NCBI RefSeq assembly: GCF_013280495.1
Contig: NZ_JABSSX010000005.1
Location: 1 to 64,000, forward strand
DNA length: 64,000 nt
Reading direction: 5' to 3'
From: Brevibacterium permense
GTDB taxonomy: Bacteria; Actinomycetota; Actinomycetes; Actinomycetales; Brevibacteriaceae
In this document: one piece after another, positions 27,152 through 34,739 of the stretch
Position numbering within the stretch: the stretch's first letter is position 1
Layout of the letters: each line of letters opens with the position of its first letter
The notes under the pieces: generated by a model
The model's database searches: none
What the model was told of the DNA's origin: nothing
The model's input: only the letters and a program-made list of their open reading frames with translations
Position numbers and translations under genes: made by a program

Positions 27152-30108
27152 GACTGCACACCTTCCATGTTGGTGCTGTCGACGGCGTGGGTGTGTTCGC
27201 CGTCTGATTCGCTGTCGGTTCCGCCCCGCTCATCGGGTCGAGCCTCGTCGAGGTCGAGGTGGAAGTAGTTCGTTTCGGGATCGAAGATCCCTGTCACATC
27301 CCCGTCGGGCAGGCCGAGGATGACGGTGGTGCCTTCGGCGACGAGCTGCGGCAGCAGATCGCGCAGGTCCCGTGCCGGTCCGGCCGATTCCCGTGCCCCG
27401 GCCGCGAGCTTCTCCGCCCCGTCGATGACGAGCAGATCCGGCGCCGAGGCGGCCATCCGAGAGATGTCGCGCGGACTGATCATCCGGTCGGCTTCACCCC
27501 GGTTGAGGTCGAGGTAGGGAACCTGTCGGCGGACCCGTCCGGCGTGTTCGGGCAGAACGTTCTGGTCGATCTTCATCTCCCCGGCCGTGAGTCCGACGCG
27601 GCCGGACACAGCGAGCAGGAGAGCCCGGCGGGCATCGCCGCTGGCGACGAGGATCTGGCCCGGCAGCAGGGAGATGTCGACGCGGGCGAAGCCGCGGTCC
27701 CCGGAGTACACGCCGATTCCGCGTCCGTAGACCCGGTAGTCCGAGTTCGGCTCCGGCCAGTCGCGCAGGGCCACTTCGTGGGCGAGGCCCTCGCCTTCGA
27801 CGTCGAGGCGCGGCAGGATCCGATCGAGCCACTTCGGCAGCCACCAGGCCTTGTCGCCGAGCAGCTGCATGATCGCGGGCACCAGCGACATGCGCACGAG
27901 GAAGGCGTCGACGAAGATGCCGGAGGCCAAGGCGAGCGCGATCGACTTGATGATCGGTTCGCCGGCGGGCACGAAAGCCGCGAAGACGGAGAACATGATG
28001 ATCGCCGCAGCCGAGACGACGCGGGCGGAGGAGGCGAACCCGGCCCTGATGGCGTCCTTGGCCGAGGAGCCGTGGACATAGGCTTCGCGCATGCCCGAGA
28101 CGAGGAACACCTCGTAGTCCATCGCGAGGCCGAAGAGGATGCCCATGACGATGATCGGCAGGAAGCTGATGACCGGTCCGGTACCGTCGATGCCCAGGGG
28201 GCCGGCGAAGAGTCCGTCGTGGAAGACGAGGACGACCGTGCCGAAGGAGGCGAAGACGGAGAGGAGGAACCCGCCGGTGGCCTTGATCGGCACCGCCACG
28301 GAGCGGAAGACCATCATGAGCAGGATGATGGAGAGTCCGACGACGAAGATGCCGAAGGGCACGAGAGCCTTGCCGAGCTGGTCCGAGACGTCGATCTGGA
28401 TCGCGGTGGCACCGGTGACGGCGGTGTCGAAGTCGAAGTCGTCCTCGATCTCCGTGCTCAGGTCCCGCAGCCGATCCACAGTGTCGAGGGTCGCCGGATC
28501 GTCGGAGGCGGTGGTCGGAATGATCTGGAAGAGCCCGACGGTCGCGTCCCGGTTCGGGGTGGCCATGATGACCTGCTCGACGCCGTCGACCTTCTCGATG
28601 CGCTTCTCGATCTCCTCGACGTCTCCGAGCGGATCGTCGCTGGTCACGATCTGGCTGGTCATGACCAGGGGTCCGTTGTAGCCGGGCCCGAAGTGCTCGT
28701 CGATGAGGTCGTAGGTCGCCCGCGCCGGGGTGCCCTGCTCCTGGTCGCCCGCGGTGGGCAGGGACAGCTGGAGCTGAGTGGCGGGGATCGCGAAGAGCGC
28801 GAGCCCGCCGACGATGACGACGATCGTCAGCAGCGGGATCTTCGTGACGACCTTGAGCCACCCGGCGAAGAACTTGTTCATGATCGTCGGCGGGTACGGG
28901 TCGCCGCCCTCGGCGCGCGCCTCGTCGGCGATCCTCTCCCGCAGTGCCGGGTCGGCCGCCTCGGCGGGGGTTCCTGTGGATCCGTCGCCCGCCTCGGTGC
29001 CGGTCGATGATCCCTTCGCCGAGGCGGTCGTGCCCGTCGTCGCCCGCTGAGCGGCCGCGGCGTAGGCCTTCCGATAGCGCTTCGTCGGCTTCGGAGTGAT
29101 CTTGGATTTGGCGAGTCCCAGCAGGGCGGGGACCATCGTCAGGGAGATCATCACGGCCACGGCAACGGAGCCGGAGGCGCCGATGCCCATGATCGTGAGG
29201 AAGGGGATTCCGGCCAGGGACAGGCCGAAAAGTGCGATCATCACGGTCATGCCCGCGAAGACGACTGCGGATCCGGCGGTCGCGACGGCGCGTCCGGTCG
29301 CCTCGAGGGGGTCGTGGCCCTCGGCGAGGAGGTCGCGGGCACGGGAGACGATGAAGAGGGCGTAGTCGATGCCCACGGCCAGACCGAGCATGAGCGCGAG
29401 CATGATCGACGAGGAGTTGATCGTCGCGAACGCGGTGGCCCCGACGATGAGGAGCACAGAGATGCCGACGCCGATGAGCGCGGTGATCAGCGGCATTCCC
29501 GCGGCGCGGAAGGAACCGAGGGTGAGCAGGAGGACGATGAAGGCGATGACGACGCCGACGCCTTCGACCCAGGAGATCTCGACACCGGTGATCTGGAAGA
29601 GCTCACCGCCGCCTTCGATCTGCGCTCCGGGCAGGGCGTCGCGCAGCGGGTCGAGCGCCTCGATGAGGTTGTCGCCGGCGTCCTCCCCGACGTCCTGCTG
29701 AGTGCCGTCGTACTGGACGGAGATCATCGCCGCCGTCTCGTCCTTGCTGATGGCACCTTCGACGAGGTCGGAGTACGGAGAGGTCACCGTGTCGACGTGC
29801 GGGAGGTCTTCGATGCGGTCGATCTCGTCTTCGATCGCGTCCTTGTACTTCGCATCCTCGACCGAATCGCCGTCGTCGGCGACGACGATCACCGAGGCGG
29901 AGACACCGGCGGCTTCGGGGAACGTCGACTTCATCGAGTCGAGAGCGGTCTGCGCCTCCGAACCCGGGAGTGTGAAGTCATCGTCGAAGTCTTTGGAGAA
30001 GGCGGCGACTCCGGCTCCGACCAGGACGAAGATCAGCAGCCACGCGGCGATGAAGCGCCACGGGGTCCGATACGCACGACGGCCCAGGGCGTAGAGGAAA
30101 GTTGACAC
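27148..30108 (-). CDS. MMPL-family transporter fused to a degenerate ABC ATPase-like domain
   Basis: The 986-residue product is an RND-superfamily MMPL transporter with 12 predicted helices in two halves. Landmarks are ALGRRAYRTPWRFIAAWLLI, GLAVGIDYALFIVSRARDLL, and FGLAMDYEVFLVSGMREAYV; the GxxxDY elements of helices 4 and 10 carry the proton-relay Asp-Tyr pair. A Ser/Thr/Gly-rich linker joins the halves. The last 200 or so residues are not part of MMPL. They read like an ABC nucleotide-binding domain (FARVDISLLPGQILVASGDA, then LLLAVSGRVGLTAGEMKID, then SAPDLLVIDGAEKL, then LVAEGTTVILGLPDGD) but lack the P-loop GKS/T and the LSGGQ signature. GTG 30108 is preferred (AGG nearby); upstream frame extension would cross the operator. 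Coupled by GTGA to the YhgE/Pip gene. Confidence 0.88.
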   Translation of the reverse strand: MSTFLYALGRRAYRTPWRFIAAWLLIFVLVGAGVAAFSKDFDDDFTLPGSEAQTALDSMKSTFPEAAGVSASVIVVADDGDSVEDAKYKDAIEDEIDRIEDLPHVDTVTSPYSDLVEGAISKDETAAMISVQYDGTQQDVGEDAGDNLIEALDPLRDALPGAQIEGGGELFQITGVEISWVEGVGVVIAFIVLLLTLGSFRAAGMPLITALIGVGISVLLIVGATAFATINSSSIMLALMLGLAVGIDYALFIVSRARDLLAEGHDPLEATGRAVATAGSAVVFAGMTVMIALFGLSLAGIPFLTIMGIGASGSVAVAVMISLTMVPALLGLAKSKITPKPTKRYRKAYAAAAQRATTGTTASAKGSSTGTEAGDGSTGTPAEAADPALRERIADEARAEGGDPYPPTIMNKFFAGWLKVVTKIPLLTIVVIVGGLALFAIPATQLQLSLPTAGDQEQGTPARATYDLIDEHFGPGYNGPLVMTSQIVTSDDPLGDVEEIEKRIEKVDGVEQVIMATPNRDATVGLFQIIPTTASDDPATLDTVDRLRDLSTEIEDDFDFDTAVTGATAIQIDVSDQLGKALVPFGIFVVGLSIILLMMVFRSVAVPIKATGGFLLSVFASFGTVVLVFHDGLFAGPLGIDGTGPVISFLPIIVMGILFGLAMDYEVFLVSGMREAYVHGSSAKDAIRAGFASSARVVSAAAIIMFSVFAAFVPAGEPIIKSIALALASGIFVDAFLVRMSLVPAIMQLLGDKAWWLPKWLDRILPRLDVEGEGLAHEVALRDWPEPNSDYRVYGRGIGVYSGDRGFARVDISLLPGQILVASGDARRALLLAVSGRVGLTAGEMKIDQNVLPEHAGRVRRQVPYLDLNRGEADRMISPRDISRMAASAPDLLVIDGAEKLAAGARESAGPARDLRDLLPQLVAEGTTVILGLPDGDVTGIFDPETNYFHLDLDEARPDERGGTDSESDGEHTHAVDSTNMEGVQS

Positions 30109-30128
30109 GAAAACCTCGATACGAAAGT

Positions 30129-30162
30129 GTATTGGATACAGTGTTGTATTGTTGTGCAATAC
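30129..30162. promoter_or_regulatory. Probable TetR operator in the MMPL/TetR divergent promoter
   Basis: GTATTG-TTGTG-CAATAC (30146-30162) is a perfect 6-bp inverted repeat. A direct copy of GTATTG begins 17 bp upstream (30129), and ATAC-AGTGTT-GTAT (30136-30149) overlaps both. The site is 21 bp upstream of the MMPL start and in the only divergent gap next to the TetR gene, as expected for its operator. Confidence 0.6.
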
Positions 30163-30310
30163 CCACCCTCCATGCAAATGGATCCCAGGTTGAGCGGGGA
30201 TTCCCATGAGATGCTCAGGCGCCTCGCTCTCCGCCCCGCCGTTGCTGCCGGCTCCGATCCGGCACAGAGAACTGCACCACCTTGGCCGTCGCCGACCCCA
30301 CCGCAGCGAA

Positions 30311-30973
30311 ATGACGATGAACACAGACGAACTCAGCCCACGCAGACGCCAGACCCGATCCACCCTCGTCCAGGCCGGCACCTCGGTCTTCGCCGTCCGC
30401 GGCATCGACGGCGCCTCGATCGAGGAGATCTGCGAGGCCGGAGGCCTGACCCGCGGGGCGTTCTATTCGAACTTCTCCAGCCGTGACGATCTGGTACTCG
30501 CGATCATCGAGATGCGCACCTCGGAGAACCTCGATCGCCTCGACGACACAGTCCGGCGGTGGTCTGAGCAGCTCATGGCCACTGCCGAGGTGCCTGAGAT
30601 CAAAGCTCTGATGACGCAGTTCATCGACGATGTCTTCAATGAGAAGAAGCAGACCGTGGCCGAGACGCTCACGGAACAGGAGATCGAGCTCTACTGCCTG
30701 CGGATCCCGCATCTCCACGCCCGCTATGTCGAACTCAACGCCCCTCAGCTCGACCGACTGGCCGCACTCGTGACCACGGCCCTCGACGTCGCCGGCGCCA
30801 CGACGAAGCAGCCGATCGGCGACTTCCTCACGGTCATCATCTCCGTGTTCAACCGGATCGCCCTGACTGCGGCAGCCGGGAAGAAGATGGACGAGCACGT
30901 CGCCATCGATCCGAGCCTCATCGTCGAGGTCCTCATGCACCTCATCGACTTCTGTCCCGACAGCGATGGCTGA
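30311..30973 (+). CDS. TetR-family repressor
   Basis: The 220-residue product has an N-terminal TetR helix-turn-helix (about residues 13-60: RSTLVQAGTSVFAVRGIDGA, SIEEICEAGGLTRGAFYSNF). Its ligand-binding C-terminal domain is alpha-helical and unlike any named subgroup that can be recognised. ATG 30311 (or ATG 30317, 2 codons later) gives the usual short N-terminus; longer frames upstream would cover the operator. It is divergent from the MMPL-YhgE pair, and palindromes in the gap fit repression of that pair and of itself. The inducer is unknown. Confidence 0.88.
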   Translation: MTMNTDELSPRRRQTRSTLVQAGTSVFAVRGIDGASIEEICEAGGLTRGAFYSNFSSRDDLVLAIIEMRTSENLDRLDDTVRRWSEQLMATAEVPEIKALMTQFIDDVFNEKKQTVAETLTEQEIELYCLRIPHLHARYVELNAPQLDRLAALVTTALDVAGATTKQPIGDFLTVIISVFNRIALTAAAGKKMDEHVAIDPSLIVEVLMHLIDFCPDSDG

Positions 30974-31070
30974 ACGAGTCTGCCCCGACAGCGATGACTG
31001 GAGGCGATCGCCCCTATAACAAGGTCTGAACGCACTCGACGAACCGGTTCGAGGCACTAAGGTGGTGCCC

Positions 31071-32087
31071 GTGAACGAACTCCAACGCGAATTCTCTGCT
31101 TTCATCAATAATATGGACGTCCGCCTCGGCGCGTTCGTCCTCGCCGACCTCCCGGAGACCTTCGAGAAGGAGGACGGGGAGACCGTGAAGTTCCCGAAGG
31201 ACTTCGGGCCGAAATCACTGCCGATGCTCGAACTCTTCGTGCTCTCGAAGTTCCCGAACACCGAAGAGATCCTCAAGCCGGAGAACCGCCGCTTCTTCGA
31301 AGGACTCATCCGCTACCTCGGCGAAACCTATCTGCGTGCGATCGGCGGGATCTGGGACCACGACGAGTCGACAGGCAACGGGATGCCGTTCATCCGCCCC
31401 GACAATGCCGACGGCCCTGCCGCCGGTGAGCCGATCCCGCTGGTGGGGATCGTGCTGGCTGCCGTCGATCAGCGCAGCGCCGAGGTGTTCACCGCAGTGC
31501 TCGACAAGGCCAGGGAGCTCCTCGGCGGGGACGGACAGCCGCGGCGCAAGTGCACTGGGCTCTCCCTCGGCGTGCTCAACGCCGAGAACTCGAGCGAGGA
31601 GGAGGTCGAATTCCTCACCCGCTTCATCGGCACCGTCGAACCTGGCATCGCCGCCTGGACTCAGGAGCAGGCCGACCCGAGTTCGTGGGGCTTCGACCGA
31701 GAGAGCCTCGCCCGTCTGGGCAAGCAGGTCGCGGTCCGCTACGACGGCCCCGACGACATGATCGCCGAGGACGAGACCCCCTTCACCGCCGGCGCCATGC
31801 GCTTCATCGGTGAGACGGTGCGCCGCATCGCCTTCGGCCAGTGGCGCTACGGCGCCGAACTCGAAGCCGATGATCCTCGCAGCAAGCAGCCGTTCATCCG
31901 CTTCGTCATCGGCGATCAGAATCTCGACCTCGTGCCGTGGCGGCTCATCCAGGCAGCACTGGAGAACGACGATGCGATCGCGTCTGCCCTCGACGCGGTC
32001 ATCGAGATGCGCGAGCAGGAAGCCGCCGAGGCGGACGAGAGTTCCGATGATTCCGCCAGTGCGGCGGACGGAGCAGACGAGGACTGA
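31071..32087 (+). CDS. Unrecognised protein with internal duplication
   Basis: The 338-residue product appears soluble, without signal peptide or membrane helix. Two regions resemble each other: about residues 82-100 (GLIRYLGETYLRAIGGIW) with 242-260 (GAMRFIGETVRRIAFGQW), each followed by a PFIR motif (MPFIRPDN; QPFIRFVIGD) and an [LV]-rich strand. This suggests two copies of one domain. The C-terminus is acidic and Ser/Ala-rich. GTG 31071 behind AAGG is the likely start. The gene lies 97 bp after the TetR gene on the same strand and converges on the C45 gene. No family is recognised. Confidence 0.7.
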   Translation: MNELQREFSAFINNMDVRLGAFVLADLPETFEKEDGETVKFPKDFGPKSLPMLELFVLSKFPNTEEILKPENRRFFEGLIRYLGETYLRAIGGIWDHDESTGNGMPFIRPDNADGPAAGEPIPLVGIVLAAVDQRSAEVFTAVLDKARELLGGDGQPRRKCTGLSLGVLNAENSSEEEVEFLTRFIGTVEPGIAAWTQEQADPSSWGFDRESLARLGKQVAVRYDGPDDMIAEDETPFTAGAMRFIGETVRRIAFGQWRYGAELEADDPRSKQPFIRFVIGDQNLDLVPWRLIQAALENDDAIASALDAVIEMREQEAAEADESSDDSASAADGADED

Positions 32088-32102
32088 GCGACCGCCGCAG
32101 GT

Positions 32103-33251
32103 TCAGAGTTGGAAGCGGCGGTTTCCGTGCAGACCGTCGGCCGGTGAGCCGGGTGCGAGGTCGATCTGTTTGCGCGCGGGATCGATGCGCACGCTCACCA
32201 GGGTCGCCGAACGATCCCCGTAGGCGGCGCCGGGCGCCGGAGTGCAGCACACAGGCGCGTCTCCCGGCCCTGTCGTCACCAGCTTCGTGAGATCTGCGAC
32301 CGTGACGGCCCTGCCGCCGCGCGCCAGCGCACGTTCGGCTTCGAAGCGCACGACCGCCTCGGCGAGGTGACGGTAACGTTCCTGCGAGGTCGAATCGGGA
32401 CGCAGCTCGAGCGCACCGTCGAGCAGATCCGGGTGCAGGAAATGGTTCGTGTGGATGAGGAACCCGGACTCCCCCGTCTCCCCGTCGGCCCCGTGCACCG
32501 CGCGGGCCCGTCGCTCGCGCTTGTGTGCACCGGCGATCTCGACCTGGACGGCCGCCTCGGCGGTGATGACGGTGATGATCGACGACGATGAGGTTGGGGC
32601 TGAGTCGATGATCTCGAGCGCCTCGGCGAGGGTGCCTGCTTCGGCCAGGACCCGGGCGAGGATCATGTGGATGGGCACTCCCCCGTCCGTGTCGCGGGTG
32701 TGCTTGAGGATGTTGAGCAGCACGCCGACGCCGGCCTCGTTGAGACCGATCTTGCCGAGCATTCCGAACTCGGCGATGCCCACATGCCGGTGCTGCCCGG
32801 GCACGGCACCAACATCGTTGAAGTGCCACAGAGTGGAGAAGTCCGCCGCCCAATCCCAGTTCTGCGCGGCCACGGAGGTGCCCGGGCTGGTGTGGCTCAC
32901 GGTCGAGCATTCGGTCGGCGCGGCCGGTGCCTGGGTCATGATCTCGGTCCGGGCGACGATCTCCATGAGCTCGGTGACGTCGATGCCGGCGCCTGCGGCC
33001 ACGGCAACGACTTCCTCAGCCCCGGTCGGCCACCATTCCTGCAACCGCTGCCAACTCGACGCGGCCGAGGATTCCACGGCCGCCTCGGTGATGGACAGGT
33101 GCGCGAAGTAGCGCCGATACGCCTCCAGGGTGGAGGCGATTCCCGTGCGCAGCTCCTCGCCACGGCGGTGACCACGTTCGACGTGGTCGCTCGCATGGAC
33201 GGCGAAGGTCACGGGCCGCACCTCGGCGGCGGGAACGAATTCGGTGCTCAT
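32103..33251 (-). CDS. C45-family peptidase / acyl-CoA:6-APA acyltransferase-like amidohydrolase
   Basis: The 382-residue product resembles the C45 Ntn-hydrolases, which include fungal isopenicillin-N acyltransferase. These are made as proenzymes that cut themselves before a cysteine, which then becomes the N-terminal nucleophile. Here the candidate is Cys115 in APTECSTVSHTSPG. AAQNWDWAADFSTLWHF (oxyanion/NWD motif) follows, as in the family, and FGMLGKIGLNEAGVGVLLNI is the core strand region. ATG 33251 has a strong AGGAGG site. Family members hydrolyse amide bonds of small peptides or N-acyl compounds. The next gene on the strand is upstream in an apparent operon with an MBL hydrolase, with an APC permease divergent, so amide or amino-acid-conjugate breakdown is plausible. 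Confidence 0.75.
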   Translation of the reverse strand: MSTEFVPAAEVRPVTFAVHASDHVERGHRRGEELRTGIASTLEAYRRYFAHLSITEAAVESSAASSWQRLQEWWPTGAEEVVAVAAGAGIDVTELMEIVARTEIMTQAPAAPTECSTVSHTSPGTSVAAQNWDWAADFSTLWHFNDVGAVPGQHRHVGIAEFGMLGKIGLNEAGVGVLLNILKHTRDTDGGVPIHMILARVLAEAGTLAEALEIIDSAPTSSSSIITVITAEAAVQVEIAGAHKRERRARAVHGADGETGESGFLIHTNHFLHPDLLDGALELRPDSTSQERYRHLAEAVVRFEAERALARGGRAVTVADLTKLVTTGPGDAPVCCTPAPGAAYGDRSATLVSVRIDPARKQIDLAPGSPADGLHGNRRFQL

Positions 33252-33282
33252 GCTGGTTCCTCCTTGCTTTCCCTCTTCTTCC

Positions 33283-33357
33283 GGCCGGGCGCGGTTCAGC
33301 TTCCTTTGGCCGGACCCGGTTCAGTTTCTTGCGGCCGGGCCCGGCTCAGTCCTTGCC
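33283..33357. repeat. Three tandem copies of a 25-bp unit spanning the MBL gene stop
   Basis: Units at 33283-33307, 33308-33332 and 33333-33357 share GGCCGG(G/A)C(G/C)CGG(T/C)TCAG. The third unit contains the last codons and stop of the MBL hydrolase gene, so the unit arose by tandem duplication of the gene's 3' end. It sits in the 94-bp gap between the MBL and C45 genes. Confidence 0.75.
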
Positions 33358-34428
33358 GACGAGAGAGCCGACGCCGATGTCGATACCGAGATAATGCATG
33401 TGCGCGGCGGTTTCGGCAAGGGCGGCGAAGAGGTTGAAGTTGTGCAGGCTCTCGAAGCCGCGGGACCAATGCAGGCCCGCCGCGATCGAGTAGACGCTGT
33501 GGTCGTCGGTGGCCTCCATGCGGGCGCGGATCTCGCCGAGGCGCTCGTGATGGTGTTCGACGAGTTCGACCTTGCGATCATGGAGTCCGGTGAAGCGGAA
33601 GCCGTGGGCCGGCAGCACCGCTACGTCCTCGTCGAGCTCGCCGATCTTCTCCAGCGAGCGCAGATAGTCGCCGAGGCTGTGCGTGATCGCCCCGGAATCG
33701 AGGCCGATGTTCGGGGTGATCGTCGGCAACACGTGGTCACCGGAGAAGAACAGTTTGTCCTCGTCGCGGACGAACGCCGAGTGTCCGTAGGTGTGCCCCG
33801 GAGTCCACATGGCCGTCACCCGACCCTCGTCGAGCGGGAGCTCTGTGCCGTCATCGAGGACGTGGATGTTCTCCGGCAGCTGGCTCATCGCCTGTCTGTA
33901 CAGGCTCATCGAGTCGCTCTTCGACCCGCCCTTGCTCGATCCGACCTGGAGGCTTTCGACTTCGGCCCAGCGATCTTCGGGGACTCCGTAGGCGCGAGCG
34001 ATGTTGAGATTGGGATCGATGCCGGTGCCGAGGTCGACGGCGTTGGTGTAGAAGCGCTTGATCGCGCGCAGGTCCTCGCCGTGCATGGCGACCCAGGCGT
34101 CGGGGTTCTTCGCGAGCAGTGCGGGCACGAGCCCGATGTGGTCCCGATGATAGTGGGTGATCGCGATTCCGTGGATGTCGGCGACCGTGAAGCCGAGGTC
34201 GTTAAGCGCCGAGGTGAGCGCCAGGTACTGGTCCTTGCCGTCCCAGCCCGGGTCGATGAGGACGACGCCGGAGCCGTCTGCGAGGGCATAGCAGTAGGTG
34301 TAGACGAGAGGGTTGTTGGGGATCGGGACCGGCAGGGCCCAGACGCCTTCGGCCACCTCTTCGACCGGAGGCAGGACTCGGTCTCTCCATGCCGTCGACT
34401 GCTGGGAACTGAGCGTTTCGATCGCCAT
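33346..34428 (-). CDS. Metallo-beta-lactamase-fold hydrolase
   Basis: The 360-residue product has the zinc-binding MBL motif HYHRDH at residues 92-97 (H-x-H-x-D-H), preceded by GSGVVLIDPGWDGKDQYLAL (about 53-72). TAMWTPGHTYGHSAFV provides the next histidine, FFSGDHVLPTITPN the bridging aspartate region, and VLPAHGFRF the last histidine. Length and the C-terminal HHHERLGEIRARM place it among RNase Z/glyoxalase-II-like hydrolases acting on small thioesters or lactones. ATG 34428 is chosen as the first start that yields the family N-terminus. It is upstream of the C45 gene, 94 bp apart, same strand, and divergent from the permease. Confidence 0.85.
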   Translation of the reverse strand: MAIETLSSQQSTAWRDRVLPPVEEVAEGVWALPVPIPNNPLVYTYCYALADGSGVVLIDPGWDGKDQYLALTSALNDLGFTVADIHGIAITHYHRDHIGLVPALLAKNPDAWVAMHGEDLRAIKRFYTNAVDLGTGIDPNLNIARAYGVPEDRWAEVESLQVGSSKGGSKSDSMSLYRQAMSQLPENIHVLDDGTELPLDEGRVTAMWTPGHTYGHSAFVRDEDKLFFSGDHVLPTITPNIGLDSGAITHSLGDYLRSLEKIGELDEDVAVLPAHGFRFTGLHDRKVELVEHHHERLGEIRARMEATDDHSVYSIAAGLHWSRGFESLHNFNLFAALAETAAHMHYLGIDIGVGSLVGKD

Positions 34429-34739
34429 ACTGCTCTCACACCTCTCGTGGGGCCACATTGTCCGTTGACTGCAATCTACTCTGTTTCGAGTCGGCGCTGA
34501 CGGTTCGTTCGATAACTGGTCATCGTGATGACCGCCGGCACTACCGATATCGTTGCTGATTTTGACGATTTTCATCGGAAAGGTCACGATTTCACACTGA
34601 TACCCGTCCCGATCCTCGGCGATGGTTTCGTTTTCAGTACCTTGGGCGTTAAGATCATGACGCACATCACTTCCGGGCCGGTCATCGATGGCAACGTCGA
34701 CGGCCCGGTGGGCGGCATGACCCATCGGGGAGGATAGAT
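34429..34739. promoter_or_regulatory. Divergent promoter region with palindrome
   Basis: The 311 bases between the MBL and APC genes hold both promoters. GGTCATC-GT-GATGACC (34518-34533) is a 7-bp perfect inverted repeat and an operator candidate, and the following 60 bases are AT-richer than the surroundings. A 70-codon frame at 34525-34737 has no recognisable features and is treated as non-coding. GGGGAGGA just before 34740 is the ribosome-binding site of the permease. Confidence 0.35.

Noticed and set aside
34525-34737. A 70-codon frame upstream of the APC permease
   Set aside because: No recognisable residues, weak start context, and it covers the divergent promoter and palindrome.
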